From Rhizobium sophorae (GTDB taxonomy: Bacteria > Pseudomonadota > Alphaproteobacteria > Rhizobiales > Rhizobiaceae), in assembly GCF_013087515.1 (NCBI RefSeq), contig NZ_JABFCN010000049.1, forward strand, positions 1-64,000: DNA of 64,000 nucleotides. Reading direction: 5' to 3'. A program made the position numbers and the translations under genes. The notes beneath the pieces were generated by a model, which was not told the DNA's origin, made no database searches, and worked only from the letters and a program-made list of their open reading frames with translations. Shown here piece after piece: positions 32,626 through 41,904 of this stretch; the first letter of the stretch is position 1, and every line of letters starts with the position of its first letter.

Positions 32626-34257
32626 TCAATTTCCAGCGCTTGCCATCTTCCGCGTCGTCAGTACCCGCTCCAGCCAGCCGATCTCCATCTCGGGCACGGA
32701 TTTCAGCAGCAGGTCGGTGTAATCGTCGAAGGGCGGCGATAGCGCTTGGGATTTGGGACCGAAGCGGACGAGCTTGCCGCGATGCATCACCGCGACGCTG
32801 TCGGCGATGGCGCGCACGATAGCGATGTCATGGGTGATGAAGACGTAGGAGAGCTGTTCCTCTTCCTGCAGCTTCAGCAGCAGTTTCAGAATGCCTTCGG
32901 CAACCAGCGGATCGAGCGCCGAGGTCGGCTCGTCGCAAAGGATGAGTTCGGGCTTGGCGGCAAGCGCCCTCGCGATTGCGACGCGCTGCTTCTGGCCACC
33001 TGATAGTTCGGCCGGGTAGCGATCGACAAAGCCCTTGCCCATTTCGATCTGGTCGAGCAGTTCCTTTACCCGGGCGGTCTTCTCGGCACCTCGAAGGCCA
33101 TAATAGAAGGTCAGCGGGCGGCCGATGATGTCGCGGACCGTCTGCCGCGGGTTCATCGCCGTATCGGCCATCTGGTAGATCAGCTGGATACGCCTAAGGT
33201 CGTCGTTCGGCCGGCTCTTGAGGCCCGGCATCAGTGGCTTTCCATCGAAGACGATGCGCCCGCTGCTCGGCGGCAAGAGCCCGGTAATGACACGCGCCAG
33301 GGTCGATTTTCCCGAGCCGGATTCACCGACGACAGCGAGTGTCTGCCCCTTCGGCACATGCAGCGAGACATCGTGCAACACCTTGAAACCGTTGGAATAT
33401 TCGGCACTGACATTTTCCACCTTGAGAAGCGCCGTGGACTGGTCGGCGGCTTCCTCGCGATAGGCCTGCCTGACATTGACGAGGGCGCGCGTATAGTCCT
33501 CCCGCGGTGCCTCGATGATCTGCTGGACACTGCCATACTCGACTTGCTTGCCATAGCGCAGGACCATGATGTCGTCGGAGATCTGGGCGACGACGGCGAG
33601 GTCGTGGGTGATATAAAGGGCGGCGGTGTGCGTTTCCTCGATGGCATGCTTGATCGCCGCCAGCACGTCGATCTGCGTGGTGACGTCGAGCGCCGTGGTC
33701 GGTTCGTCGAAGACGATGAGCTCAGGGTTGGAGCAGAGCGCCATCGCCGTCATCGCCCGCTGCAACTGGCCGCCGGAGACCTGGTGGGGAAAGCGCTCGC
33801 CGAAGGTTTCGGGATTGGGCAGGCCGAGAACCCCGAACAGATAAAGCGCCCGTTTGCGCGCCTCGTCTTTGCTCATCAAACCATGCTTGATCGACGCTTC
33901 GATCACCTGATCGCCGAGCCTGTGGGCCGGATTGAAGGCGGCCGCCGCCGATTGCGCGACATAGCAGACTCGTGCACCGCGAATTTTTCGGATGCCGTTC
34001 TTGCCGAGCGCCAGGATATCGGCGCCGTCGAGCCGCACCTCACCGCCGGTGATTTCGGCGCCACCCCGGCCATAAGCAAGCGCCGAAAGGCCGATCGTCG
34101 ACTTGCCGGCGCCCGATTCGCCGATCAGACCGAGGACCTTGCCCTTTTGCAGGTCGAAGGAAACGCCGTCGACGATTGTCACTCGCTTCGGCGGTTCGCC
34201 CGGCGGATAGCTGGTCGCTTCGATCTTCAGATTGCGAACGGAAAGAAGCTCAGGCAT
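32626..34257 (-). CDS. Dipeptide-type ABC transporter, fused two-domain ATP-binding protein (DppD-DppF)
   Basis: 543 aa with two full nucleotide-binding domains. Domain 1 has GESGAGKST (near residue 39), SGGQLQRAMTAMALCSNPELIVFDEPTTALD and THDLAVVAQISD. Domain 2 has GESGSGKST (near 313), LSGGQKQRVAIARALAAKPELILCDEPTSALDPLV and THDIAIVRAIAD. Both are of the Opp/Dpp type and joined end to end, as in GsiA-like proteins. It overlaps the permease stop by 8 bp with GGGAGGG upstream. Energises the importer made by the two permease genes above it. Confidence 0.93.
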   Translation of the reverse strand: MPELLSVRNLKIEATSYPPGEPPKRVTIVDGVSFDLQKGKVLGLIGESGAGKSTIGLSALAYGRGGAEITGGEVRLDGADILALGKNGIRKIRGARVCYVAQSAAAAFNPAHRLGDQVIEASIKHGLMSKDEARKRALYLFGVLGLPNPETFGERFPHQVSGGQLQRAMTAMALCSNPELIVFDEPTTALDVTTQIDVLAAIKHAIEETHTAALYITHDLAVVAQISDDIMVLRYGKQVEYGSVQQIIEAPREDYTRALVNVRQAYREEAADQSTALLKVENVSAEYSNGFKVLHDVSLHVPKGQTLAVVGESGSGKSTLARVITGLLPPSSGRIVFDGKPLMPGLKSRPNDDLRRIQLIYQMADTAMNPRQTVRDIIGRPLTFYYGLRGAEKTARVKELLDQIEMGKGFVDRYPAELSGGQKQRVAIARALAAKPELILCDEPTSALDPLVAEGILKLLLKLQEEEQLSYVFITHDIAIVRAIADSVAVMHRGKLVRFGPKSQALSPPFDDYTDLLLKSVPEMEIGWLERVLTTRKMASAGN

Positions 34258-35077
34258 CGCCGCGCCCTCCCTTGAGGCTGGATGTGCGTTTCAGGAGCCA
34301 GTCGACGACGAGGTTGACGCAGACGGCAAGCACGGCGATCGCCGTGCCCGGCACCAGCGCCGCCGATATGCCGAAGATGATGCCGTCTTTGTTGTCCTTG
34401 ACCATGCCGCCCCAATCGGCCGCAGGCGGCTGAATGCCGAGGCCGAGGAAGGAAAGCGTCGAGAGGAACAGGATCGAGAAGGCGAAGCGTAGCCCGAATT
34501 CGGCAAGCAGAGGCGACAGCGTGTTCGGCAGGATTTCGCGGAAGATGATCCAGAGCTTGCCTTCGCCGCGCAGCGTCGCCGCCTCGACGAATTCCATCAC
34601 CGCGACATCGAGCGCCACGGCACGGCCGAGACGGTAGACGCGGGTGGAATCGAGGATCGCCATGACAAGGATCAGCACGACCATGTTTTGCGGCAGCACC
34701 GCCAGTACCACCAGTGCGAAGATCAGCGTCGGGATCGACATCATCAGATCGTTGAAGCGTGAGAGGACGGTGTCGACCACGCCGCGCGAGACGGCCGCGG
34801 TGAAGCTCAGGATAATGCCGAGCGAGAAGGAGATGACGGTGGCGGCGGACGCGACCACGAGCGTCGTGCGTGCGCCGTAGATCAGCCGCGAGAAGATGTC
34901 GCGGCCGAGATTGTCGAGGCCGAAGATATATTGATCATCCGGCATCTGCCAGACGTCGCCGACGACCTGTGTCTCGCCATAAGGAGCGATCCAGGGTGCG
35001 AATATCGCGAAGATGAAGGCGATGACGATACCGGCCATGCCGATCCAGGCGGTGATGGGAATGTCTCTCAATCTCAT
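34250..35077 (-). CDS. Dipeptide-type ABC transporter permease (DppC-like)
   Basis: 275 aa. The N-terminal helix (IPITAWIGMAGIVIAFIFAIFAPWIAPYG) and FGLDNLGRDIFSRLIYGARTTLVVA are the DppC signature. The EAA-type loop is VMEFVEAATLRGEGKLWIIFREILPNTL. A basic cytoplasmic C-terminus (LLKRTSSLKGGRGDA) ends the protein. Start and stop overlap the flanking genes (4 bp with dppB-like, 8 bp with the ATPase), indicating coupled translation. Confidence 0.93.
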   Translation of the reverse strand: MRLRDIPITAWIGMAGIVIAFIFAIFAPWIAPYGETQVVGDVWQMPDDQYIFGLDNLGRDIFSRLIYGARTTLVVASAATVISFSLGIILSFTAAVSRGVVDTVLSRFNDLMMSIPTLIFALVVLAVLPQNMVVLILVMAILDSTRVYRLGRAVALDVAVMEFVEAATLRGEGKLWIIFREILPNTLSPLLAEFGLRFAFSILFLSTLSFLGLGIQPPAADWGGMVKDNKDGIIFGISAALVPGTAIAVLAVCVNLVVDWLLKRTSSLKGGRGDA

Positions 35078-36081
35078 CGTGGATGCCTCAGCCTGGGATT
35101 GGCGATAATCGCGAGAATATCGGCCGTCATGTTGAGGAAGATATAGACGGCCGCGAAGATCAGGCCGCAGGCCTGCACGACAGGCATGTCGCGCACGGTG
35201 ACCGCATCGACCATGTACTGCCCCATGCCGGGATAGACGAAGACCACTTCGACAACGACGACGCCGACCACGAGATAGGCAAGCGTCAATGCGATGACGT
35301 TGATGACCGGCGCAAGCGCATTGGGAGCGGCATGCTTGACGATCGAGCGGAAGGCACTGAGTCCCTTCAGCTCTGCGGTTTCCATATAGGCCGACGACAT
35401 GACGGAGAGGATTGCCGCCCGCGTCATGCGCATCATATGCGCGAGTACGACGAGCACGAGGGTCGCCGTCGGTAGCGCGATTGCTTTCAATCGCTCGACG
35501 AAACCCATGCTGTCATAGACCGTCGCCGGAAAGGTGGCCACGCCGAATTTCACCGCGAAGAACAGGATCAGCAGGTAGCCGACGAAGAATTCCGGCAGCG
35601 AGATCGCCGCAAGCGAGATGACGTTGATGATCTTATCCGGCAGGCGATTGCGGAAATGCACCGACAGCATGCCGAGCCCGACGGCGAGCGGCACCGATAT
35701 CACGGCTGCGAAACCCGCCAGGAAGAGCGAATTGCCAAGGCGCTTGCCGATCTGTTCGCTCACCGAATTCTTGCTGGCCCAGGAGGTGCCGAAGTCACCC
35801 TGGACGGCGTTCCCGAGCCATTCGACGTAACGCGTGGTGATCGGGCGGTTCAGCCCGAGGTCCTGGCGAATATTGGCAACGGCCTGCGGTGTCGCCGACT
35901 GGCCGAGATAGGTGGTCGCAAAATCGCCGGGCAGGGCTTCCAGGCCGCCGAAGATCACGATGGAAACGGCAAAGAGCAGGACGATGCTGAGCAAGAAACG
36001 CTCAAGGATAAGGGCAAGCAGCGGAAAACGCTGCCGAAACCCGAGGCCGGGCAAGATATTGCTTGGGGCAGGATTGGTCAT
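35074..36081 (-). CDS. Dipeptide-type ABC transporter permease (DppB-like)
   Basis: 335 aa, about six membrane segments. DppB landmarks are the first helix FLLSIVLLFAVSIVIFGGLEALPGD, LGLNRPITTRYVEWLGNAVQGDFGTSW, and MRMTRAAILSVMSSAYMETAELKGLS (EAA loop). It follows the binding-protein gene after 97 bp that contain two hairpins, a common arrangement that lowers expression of membrane genes relative to the binding protein. Confidence 0.93.
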   Translation of the reverse strand: MTNPAPSNILPGLGFRQRFPLLALILERFLLSIVLLFAVSIVIFGGLEALPGDFATTYLGQSATPQAVANIRQDLGLNRPITTRYVEWLGNAVQGDFGTSWASKNSVSEQIGKRLGNSLFLAGFAAVISVPLAVGLGMLSVHFRNRLPDKIINVISLAAISLPEFFVGYLLILFFAVKFGVATFPATVYDSMGFVERLKAIALPTATLVLVVLAHMMRMTRAAILSVMSSAYMETAELKGLSAFRSIVKHAAPNALAPVINVIALTLAYLVVGVVVVEVVFVYPGMGQYMVDAVTVRDMPVVQACGLIFAAVYIFLNMTADILAIIANPRLRHPR

Positions 36082-36110
36082 GGCGAGGACCTCGCGCTAA
36101 AACGTCGGGA

Positions 36111-36137
36111 GGACCGCGGGTTTTCATCCCACGGTCC
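36111..36137. repeat. Hairpin between binding-protein gene and permease gene
   Basis: GGACCGCGGG and CCCACGGTCC form a 10-bp stem with one G-T pair and loop TTTTCAT. A smaller GGGGC-AAAC-GCCCC hairpin lies at 36158-36171, right after the binding-protein stop. Neither has a T-run on the minus strand, so partial attenuation or mRNA stabilisation is more likely than full termination. Confidence 0.55.
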
Positions 36138-36178
36138 AGGCTTCGTTGGAGATCGGAGGGGCAAACGCCCCCATGCCC

Positions 36179-37768
36179 TCAGGCGTCCAGCCAGACGCGG
36201 GTCGCGACGTAACCGTTCGACATGTCGTTGCCGATGTCATGGACATAACCCTTCACCTGCTTGGTGGAGGCATTCACGAAATCGTTGAACATTGGCAGGA
36301 TTACCCCACCTTCGTCACGCACCGTCATCGCCATGGTGCGATACATGTCCTTGCGCTTGGCCTCATCAAGTTCGGAGCGGGCCTGCAGCAGGAGCTTGTC
36401 GAAGTCAGGACGCTTGAACTTGGTGTCGTTCCAGTCCGCCGTCGAGAGATAGGCGGTGGAATACATCTGGTCCTGCGTCGGACGGCCACCCCAATAGGAG
36501 GTCGAGAAGGGCTGGACGTTCCAGACATTGGTCCAGTAACCGTCGCCCGGCTCGCGCTTGACCTCAATCTCGATGCCGGCCTTCTTGCAGCTCTCCTGGT
36601 AGAGGACGGCTGCGTCGACACCGCCGGGGAAGGCGACCTCGGAGGTGCGCAGAAGCACCGAACCGCTATGGCCCGACTTCTTGTAGTGGAACGCGGCCTT
36701 GTCGGGATCGTAAACGCGTTGCTCGATGCCCTCGGGAAACAGCGCATAGGTGCTGTTGATCGGGAAGTCGTTGCCGACCTTGCCATAACCGCCGAGGATC
36801 TTCTCCACCATGGTCTCGCGGTCCATGGCGTATTTGAGGGCGAGGCGCAGGTCGTTGTTGTCGAACGGCGCCTTGTCGCAATGCATGATGAAGACGTAGT
36901 GGCCGCGGCCGGCGGTCGAGAGAATCTCGACGTTCGGGGCGCGCTTCAAGAGGTTGACGGTCTTCGGGTCGACGCGGTTAATATAGTGCACCTGGCCGGA
37001 CGACAGGGCTGCGATGCGGGCGGTGGCGTCGTTCATGCCGATGATTTCGATCGAATCGACATAGCCGCGGTCGGTGCGCCAGTCATCCTTGTTCTTTTCG
37101 AAGGTGGCGCGGACGCCGGGCTCGAAGCTCGTCATCTTGTAGGGGCCGGTGCCGATCGAGGCGAGAGGATCGTCGACGCCGCCGTTCGGCTGGATGACCA
37201 GATGGTAGTCGGACAGCAGCAGCGGCATGTCGGCATTGCCTTCGCTGAGCGTCAGCACGAGATTGCCGCCGTCGGCCTTGATCTCCTTGATCGAGCCGAG
37301 AACACCGAGCGCGCCGGACTCCGACTTCGCATCGGTATGACGCTTCAGTGTCGCAACGACGTCGTCGATCGTCAGTTCCTTGCCATCGTGGAACTTGACG
37401 CCCTTGCGGATCTTGAAGGTCCAGGTGACAGCATCCTTCGAAGGCTCCCAGGATTCGGCGAGTGAGGGCACAGCGGCACCCGTCAGCGGATCGGATTCGA
37501 CCAGCATGTCGCCCCAGCAGCGGCCGATGCAGAACATGACCTGCGACAGGAACTTCGCCGGGTCCTTGGAATCGGTGGCTGCACCGCCTTCAAGGCCGAG
37601 CTTCAGGTGGCCGCCGCGCTTCGGTTCGGCGGCTTCGGCACTTTCGGTGAAGAGCTTGTCGGCGACGGCAAGTGTGATGCCGGCTGCCATGGCGCGTCCC
37701 ATGAATTCGCGGCGGCTGAGCCCGCCGGCGGTGACACGGCTTGCGAGATATTTGGTGTAGTCGTTCAT
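36179..37768 (-). CDS. Peptide-type ABC transporter substrate-binding protein (SBP family 5)
   Basis: 529 aa. A twin-arginine-like signal (SRREFMGRAMAAGITLAVADKLF, near residues 18-40) is followed by GGHLKLGLEGGAATDSKDPAKF, LAESWEPSKDAVTWTFKIRKGVKFHDGKELTIDDVV, GTGPYKMTSFEPG and FDNNDLRLALKYAMDRETMV. It is closely related along its whole length to the protein at 30078-31658. The ATG has AAGGAACTGGGGA upstream. Between the carnitine genes and its permeases, it probably delivers a carnitine-like, betaine or small peptide ligand, which is inferred from position only. Confidence 0.92.
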   Translation of the reverse strand: MNDYTKYLASRVTAGGLSRREFMGRAMAAGITLAVADKLFTESAEAAEPKRGGHLKLGLEGGAATDSKDPAKFLSQVMFCIGRCWGDMLVESDPLTGAAVPSLAESWEPSKDAVTWTFKIRKGVKFHDGKELTIDDVVATLKRHTDAKSESGALGVLGSIKEIKADGGNLVLTLSEGNADMPLLLSDYHLVIQPNGGVDDPLASIGTGPYKMTSFEPGVRATFEKNKDDWRTDRGYVDSIEIIGMNDATARIAALSSGQVHYINRVDPKTVNLLKRAPNVEILSTAGRGHYVFIMHCDKAPFDNNDLRLALKYAMDRETMVEKILGGYGKVGNDFPINSTYALFPEGIEQRVYDPDKAAFHYKKSGHSGSVLLRTSEVAFPGGVDAAVLYQESCKKAGIEIEVKREPGDGYWTNVWNVQPFSTSYWGGRPTQDQMYSTAYLSTADWNDTKFKRPDFDKLLLQARSELDEAKRKDMYRTMAMTVRDEGGVILPMFNDFVNASTKQVKGYVHDIGNDMSNGYVATRVWLDA

Positions 37769-37885
37769 TCCCCAGTTCCTTCTTTATGGTGCGTTGACAG
37801 AACTTCCGGGCTGGTCCGCAGGCGGTTCCTCTCCCCCTCCGGTGCCCGCAATCATGCGGGAAGATGTTGCGGTTGTCGCCGCCTG

Positions 37886-38668
37886 TTACTTTCCTTTCCA
37901 AATAGGGCTTCGCTTCTCGGCGAAGGCCCGCGCGCCTTCCAATTGGTCCTCGCTCGAATAGAGCGTGTCGACCGTCGCAAACTGCCGCTTGGTGATCTTG
38001 TTCATGGCAGTCTGGAACGTCGAACCCTCTGCTTCGCGCACGATTTCCTTGATGGCCGCATAGACAAGCGGCGGCCCGCTTTCGAGCAAGCGGGCAAGCT
38101 CCCACGCTCTCTCTATCAGCCTATCGGCCGGCAGGACCTCGTTGACGAAACCCCAGCGATGCGCCTCGTGAACGTCGAGCCAGCGTCCCGTCAAAAGCAT
38201 GTCCATGGCGATATGGTATGGGATGCGCTTCGGCAGCTTGATCGAAGCCGCATCGGCTACCGTACCCGAGCGGATTTCCGGCAAGGCAAAGGTTGCATGC
38301 TCGGCGGCGAGGATCAGGTCGGCCGACAGCGCAATCTCCAGACCGCCGCCGCAACAGATGCCGTTGACGGCACAGATGACCGGCTTGTTGAGGTCGCGCA
38401 GTTCCTGCAGCCCGCCGAAGCCGCCAACACCGTAATCTCCGTCGACCGCATCGCCTGATGCCGCCGCCTTGAGGTCCCATCCGGCGCAGAAGAACTTCTC
38501 ACCCGCGCCCGACACGATGGCGACACGCAGGGCCGGATCGTCGCGGAAGTCCCGGAAGATCAACCCCAAGGAACGACTGGTCGCCAGGTCGATGGCATTC
38601 GCCTTCGGCCGGTCGATGACGACTTCGAGCACGCCGCCGTTCTGTCGTGTACGAATGGGATCGCTCAA
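37886..38668 (-). CDS. Enoyl-CoA hydratase/isomerase family, CaiD-like (crotonobetainyl-CoA hydratase)
   Basis: 260 aa crotonase-fold protein. The oxyanion-hole block (CAGWDLKAAASGD), NGICCGGGLEIALSADLILAAEHATFALPEI (near residues 102-132, with the catalytic Glu region) and AIKEIVREAEGSTFQTAM are as in carnitinyl-CoA dehydratases. The start is TTG, supported by AGGAGGT 8 nt upstream. It is 6 nt after the CoA-ligase stop. It would hydrate crotonobetainyl-CoA to carnitinyl-CoA in this gene set. A general beta-oxidation role is the alternative. Confidence 0.88.
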   Translation of the reverse strand: MSDPIRTRQNGGVLEVVIDRPKANAIDLATSRSLGLIFRDFRDDPALRVAIVSGAGEKFFCAGWDLKAAASGDAVDGDYGVGGFGGLQELRDLNKPVICAVNGICCGGGLEIALSADLILAAEHATFALPEIRSGTVADAASIKLPKRIPYHIAMDMLLTGRWLDVHEAHRWGFVNEVLPADRLIERAWELARLLESGPPLVYAAIKEIVREAEGSTFQTAMNKITKRQFATVDTLYSSEDQLEGARAFAEKRSPIWKGK

Positions 38669-38674
38669 CCTTTG

Positions 38675-40729
38675 CTACCTCCTCCGCCGTATCAGAGCAT
38701 CGACTACGGCAACGCCACGCCCTTCGGGAAGAACCATCAATGGATTAATGTCCAGTTCCTCCAGGGATGCCGCGTTCTTTACGACATAATCTGCCGCTGC
38801 TGAGACAGCGCCGACAGCCGCTTCGAGGTCGCCTTTCGGCCGCCCGCGATAGCCAGAGAGCAATTTTGCTAGTTTGAGGCGTGAAATCGCCGCGTGGATG
38901 TCGGTTTTCGTCGCCGGAAGCGGCAGGATGACGGAATCCTCAAGCAATTCAACGAAGATTCCGCCCGCTCCAAGCGTCAGCGACAATCCGAAGACAGGGT
39001 CGCGGATGGCGCCGACAATGAGCTCGGCGACCGGTGGATCGATCATTTTCTCGACGAGATAGCCTGAGTTCGGCGGCATTGCCGCCGCCCCATTCGACAC
39101 GGCCTTACTATCCTCCAGGTTGAGTACGACGCCCCCGGCCTCGGTCTTGTGGGCAATGCCGAGCGCTTTCAGCACGACGGGGAAACCGAGCCGCTCGGCC
39201 TGCTCGGCCGCTTGACCGGGAGAGGAGGCCAACAGCCCTTCCGGAACCGGAAGGCCGAAGGCGGCAAGCTCAACCTTCGCATCGGCTTCCGTCAGCGTCT
39301 CGATCTCGCCGTCCATAAAGGACACGTCTAGCAGCGGCAGGCGAGATGGCGCTTCCCAGGCTCGGCCGATGCTGGCGGCGATTTCCGCCGCAATGATGGT
39401 TTCGTCGATACCGCAGAAGGCAATGATGCCGTTTGCCATCAGCCGATCGGCGATCGGCTCCGGCATGTTTTCCGGAAGGGTCGCCAGAACCCCGGCCAGC
39501 GCACCGGTTGCAGCGGCGGCCGCCATGACTGCGTCTGCCGTCATCGCCCATTCGGACGCGTCGCAGCGGTCGCCGCGGGGGAAGTCCAAGACGACGAGAT
39601 TGAGGGCATAGCCGCCCTCGAACATGGCGCTGAAGGCTTCGGTCTGGCGTGCGAGATCCCCCCAGACAAAGGTGTGGTAATCGAGCGGATTGGAAAGCGT
39701 CACCATCTCGCCGAGGACCCGCCGCAGACGGGGCAATTGTTGCGGCTGCAGGGTTGCGAATTCCACATTGCGACCGACGGCGGCATCCGCCATCAGCGAA
39801 GCTTCACCCCCGGAACAGCTCATCGACGAGATCGAATGATTTGCGAGCGGGCCGGCGACATGCAGCAGCTTCAGGGTTTCGAGCAGTGCCGGCAAGGTCT
39901 GGACACGGCCAATACCGAGATGGGCGAGCACGGCATCCGCGACGGCATCGCTGCCGGCAAGCGAGGCGGTATGCGACACCGCCGCGCGTTTGGCCTGCTC
40001 GGACCTGCCGACCTTCAGCACGACGACCGGCTTCCTCGACTGCCGGGACATGGAAGCCAGGCGTTCGAGTGCAGAGAGATCGCCGAAACCTTCGACATGA
40101 AGGCCCACCGCCGTCACACGCGGATCGTCGATCAGTGCGCAGGCGACATCGGCAAGCGATGTCTGCGCCTGATTGCCGGCCGTGACCACATAGGCGATCG
40201 GCAGGCCGCGGGTCTGCATGGTCAGGTTGATGGCGATATTGGAGGATTGCGTAAGGACCGCGACGCCACGATCGATACGCTGCATGCCATGCTGATCGGG
40301 CCAGAGCAGCGCACCGTCGAGACCGTTGATAAGCCCGTAGCAATTCGGCCCGAGGATCGGCATGTCGCCAGCAGCCTGCAAAAGGGCCCGCTGCAGCTCG
40401 GCGCCGTCGCCGAGTTCACCCGTCGCCTCGCTGAAGCCCGATGCATAACAGACTGCTCCGCCGGCACCGGCCTCAGAAAGGCTGCGGACGATCTCGACGG
40501 TCAAGGTCCTGTTGACGCCGACGAAGGCGGCGTCCGGCGCCGAAGGCAGATCGGATACGGAGCGGTAGCAGGGCCGCCCGAGCACTTCGTCGAGTTTTGG
40601 ATGAACGGGCCAGATCTCGCCGGCAAAACCCATGCGGTCGCATTGCTCGATCACCCTGCGCGCCTCGCGGCCGCCGAAGACGGCGATCGATTGCGGTCTG
40701 AGCAGGCGGTCGAGCGGACGAGGCGTCAT
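38675..40729 (-). CDS. Acetate-CoA ligase family protein, NDP-forming acyl-CoA synthetase
   Basis: 684 aa, alpha and beta subunits fused, as in ADP-forming acyl-CoA synthetases. The N-terminal CoA-binding domain is LLRPQSIAVFGGREARRVIEQC, succinyl-CoA-synthetase-like domains contain the expected His region (VSHTASLAGSDAVADAVL), and an ATP-grasp domain occupies the C-terminal third (GLPVPEG, FPVVLKALGIAHKTEAGGV, LELDINPLMVLPEG-like end). The ATG at 40729 is 4 nt past the acyl-CoA dehydrogenase stop. It probably activates a betaine acid such as gamma-butyrobetaine or carnitine to its CoA ester, in place of the AMP-forming CaiC. Confidence 0.87.
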   Translation of the reverse strand: MTPRPLDRLLRPQSIAVFGGREARRVIEQCDRMGFAGEIWPVHPKLDEVLGRPCYRSVSDLPSAPDAAFVGVNRTLTVEIVRSLSEAGAGGAVCYASGFSEATGELGDGAELQRALLQAAGDMPILGPNCYGLINGLDGALLWPDQHGMQRIDRGVAVLTQSSNIAINLTMQTRGLPIAYVVTAGNQAQTSLADVACALIDDPRVTAVGLHVEGFGDLSALERLASMSRQSRKPVVVLKVGRSEQAKRAAVSHTASLAGSDAVADAVLAHLGIGRVQTLPALLETLKLLHVAGPLANHSISSMSCSGGEASLMADAAVGRNVEFATLQPQQLPRLRRVLGEMVTLSNPLDYHTFVWGDLARQTEAFSAMFEGGYALNLVVLDFPRGDRCDASEWAMTADAVMAAAAATGALAGVLATLPENMPEPIADRLMANGIIAFCGIDETIIAAEIAASIGRAWEAPSRLPLLDVSFMDGEIETLTEADAKVELAAFGLPVPEGLLASSPGQAAEQAERLGFPVVLKALGIAHKTEAGGVVLNLEDSKAVSNGAAAMPPNSGYLVEKMIDPPVAELIVGAIRDPVFGLSLTLGAGGIFVELLEDSVILPLPATKTDIHAAISRLKLAKLLSGYRGRPKGDLEAAVGAVSAAADYVVKNAASLEELDINPLMVLPEGRGVAVVDALIRRRR

Positions 40730-40733
40730 CGGG

Positions 40734-41894
40734 TCACGCTCCCAGGGGTCTGAGCAGGTCGCGGCTGATGATATGCCGCTGGATTTCCGAGGTGCCGTCC
40801 CAGATGCGCTCGACGCGCGCATCGCGCCAGAAGCGGGCGAGCGGCAGGTCGTCCATCAGTCCCATGCCACCGAAGATCTGGATCGCCTCATCCGTGACGC
40901 GGGCGAGCATTTCGGAAGCGTAGAGCTTGGCCGAAGCGATCTGCCGGTCCGCAGGGCGGCCGGCATCGACCTGCCAGGCGGCGGCAAGCGTCAGCCAGTC
41001 GGCCGCGTCGATCTCGGTGATCATGTCGGCGAGCTTGAACGACACGCCCTGATTGGCGCCGATCGGTTTGCCGAATTGCTTGCGCTCGGCGGCATAGGGC
41101 AGGGCCAGGTCGAAGACCCGCCGCGCCCGGCCGACGCAGGTGGCGGCAACCGTCAGCCGCGTGCCGTAGAGCCACTGGTTGGCGATATCGAAGCCGCGAT
41201 GCACCTCGCCCAGCACTTGGGCTTCGGGAATGCGGCAATCTTCGAAGCTGAGCGTGCAGTTGTGATAGCCGCGATGCGAAACGGAATCGTAGCCTTTGAG
41301 GATTTCGAAGCCCGGCGTGCCGCGATCCACGAGGAAGGCCGTGATCTTCTTCTTGATGCCTTTCGGCGTCTCTTCCTCGCCGGTCGCGGCAAAGACGATG
41401 ACGAAATCTGCGACATCGGCATGCGAAATGAAGTGTTTCGTGCCGTTCAGCACGAAGTCGCTGCCGTCGCGGCGGGCGGCGCATTTCATGCCGCGCATAT
41501 CGGAACCGGCGTCCGGCTCGGTGATGGCAAGCGCATCGATCTTCTCGCCACGCACCGCGGGCAGGAGATAGCGCTCACGCTGCTCGCCCTCGCATGCCAT
41601 CAGGATGCCGGAGGGCCGGCCGAAGAAGACCGTCAGCCCGAGAGACCCACGCCCGAGCTCCCGCTCGACCAGCGTGAAGGTGACATGGTCGAGGCCGGCG
41701 CCGCCGACTTCCTCGGGGAAATTGCAGGCATAGAAGCCGAGATCGATGCATTTGCGCTGGATCTCGCGTCCGAGCTCCGGCGGGACGATGCCCGTCCGCT
41801 CGACTTCGTTCTCATGCGGATAGATTTCGGTCTCGACGAAGGCGCGGACCGTCTCGACGATCATTCCCTGTTCTTCGCTCAGTCCGAAATCCAT
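40734..41894 (-). CDS. Acyl-CoA dehydrogenase, CaiA-like (gamma-butyrobetainyl-/crotonobetainyl-CoA)
   Basis: 386 aa FAD flavoenzyme. N-terminal helical domain MDFGLSEEQGMIVETVRAFVETEIYPHENEVE, the substrate/FAD segment ALAITEPDAGSDMRGMKCAARRDGSDFVLNGTKHFISHA, and the C-terminal EMLARVTDEAIQIFGGMGLMDDLPLARFWRDARVERIWDGTSEIQ are all canonical. The ATG at 41894 has AGGAGG 7 nt upstream, while the frame is open further up. The N-terminal sequence is particularly close to CaiA-type enzymes as I recall them. Probable step: oxidation of gamma-butyrobetainyl-CoA to crotonobetainyl-CoA. Confidence 0.9.
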   Translation of the reverse strand: MDFGLSEEQGMIVETVRAFVETEIYPHENEVERTGIVPPELGREIQRKCIDLGFYACNFPEEVGGAGLDHVTFTLVERELGRGSLGLTVFFGRPSGILMACEGEQRERYLLPAVRGEKIDALAITEPDAGSDMRGMKCAARRDGSDFVLNGTKHFISHADVADFVIVFAATGEEETPKGIKKKITAFLVDRGTPGFEILKGYDSVSHRGYHNCTLSFEDCRIPEAQVLGEVHRGFDIANQWLYGTRLTVAATCVGRARRVFDLALPYAAERKQFGKPIGANQGVSFKLADMITEIDAADWLTLAAAWQVDAGRPADRQIASAKLYASEMLARVTDEAIQIFGGMGLMDDLPLARFWRDARVERIWDGTSEIQRHIISRDLLRPLGA

Positions 41895-41904
41895 GCCGAT
41901 CCTC

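Noticed and set aside
36146..37465. 439-codon plus-strand frame opposite the second peptide-type binding protein
   Set aside because: No ribosome site or domain; similar Val/Asp/Gly/Arg-rich shadows occur opposite the paralogous gene at 30585-31340.
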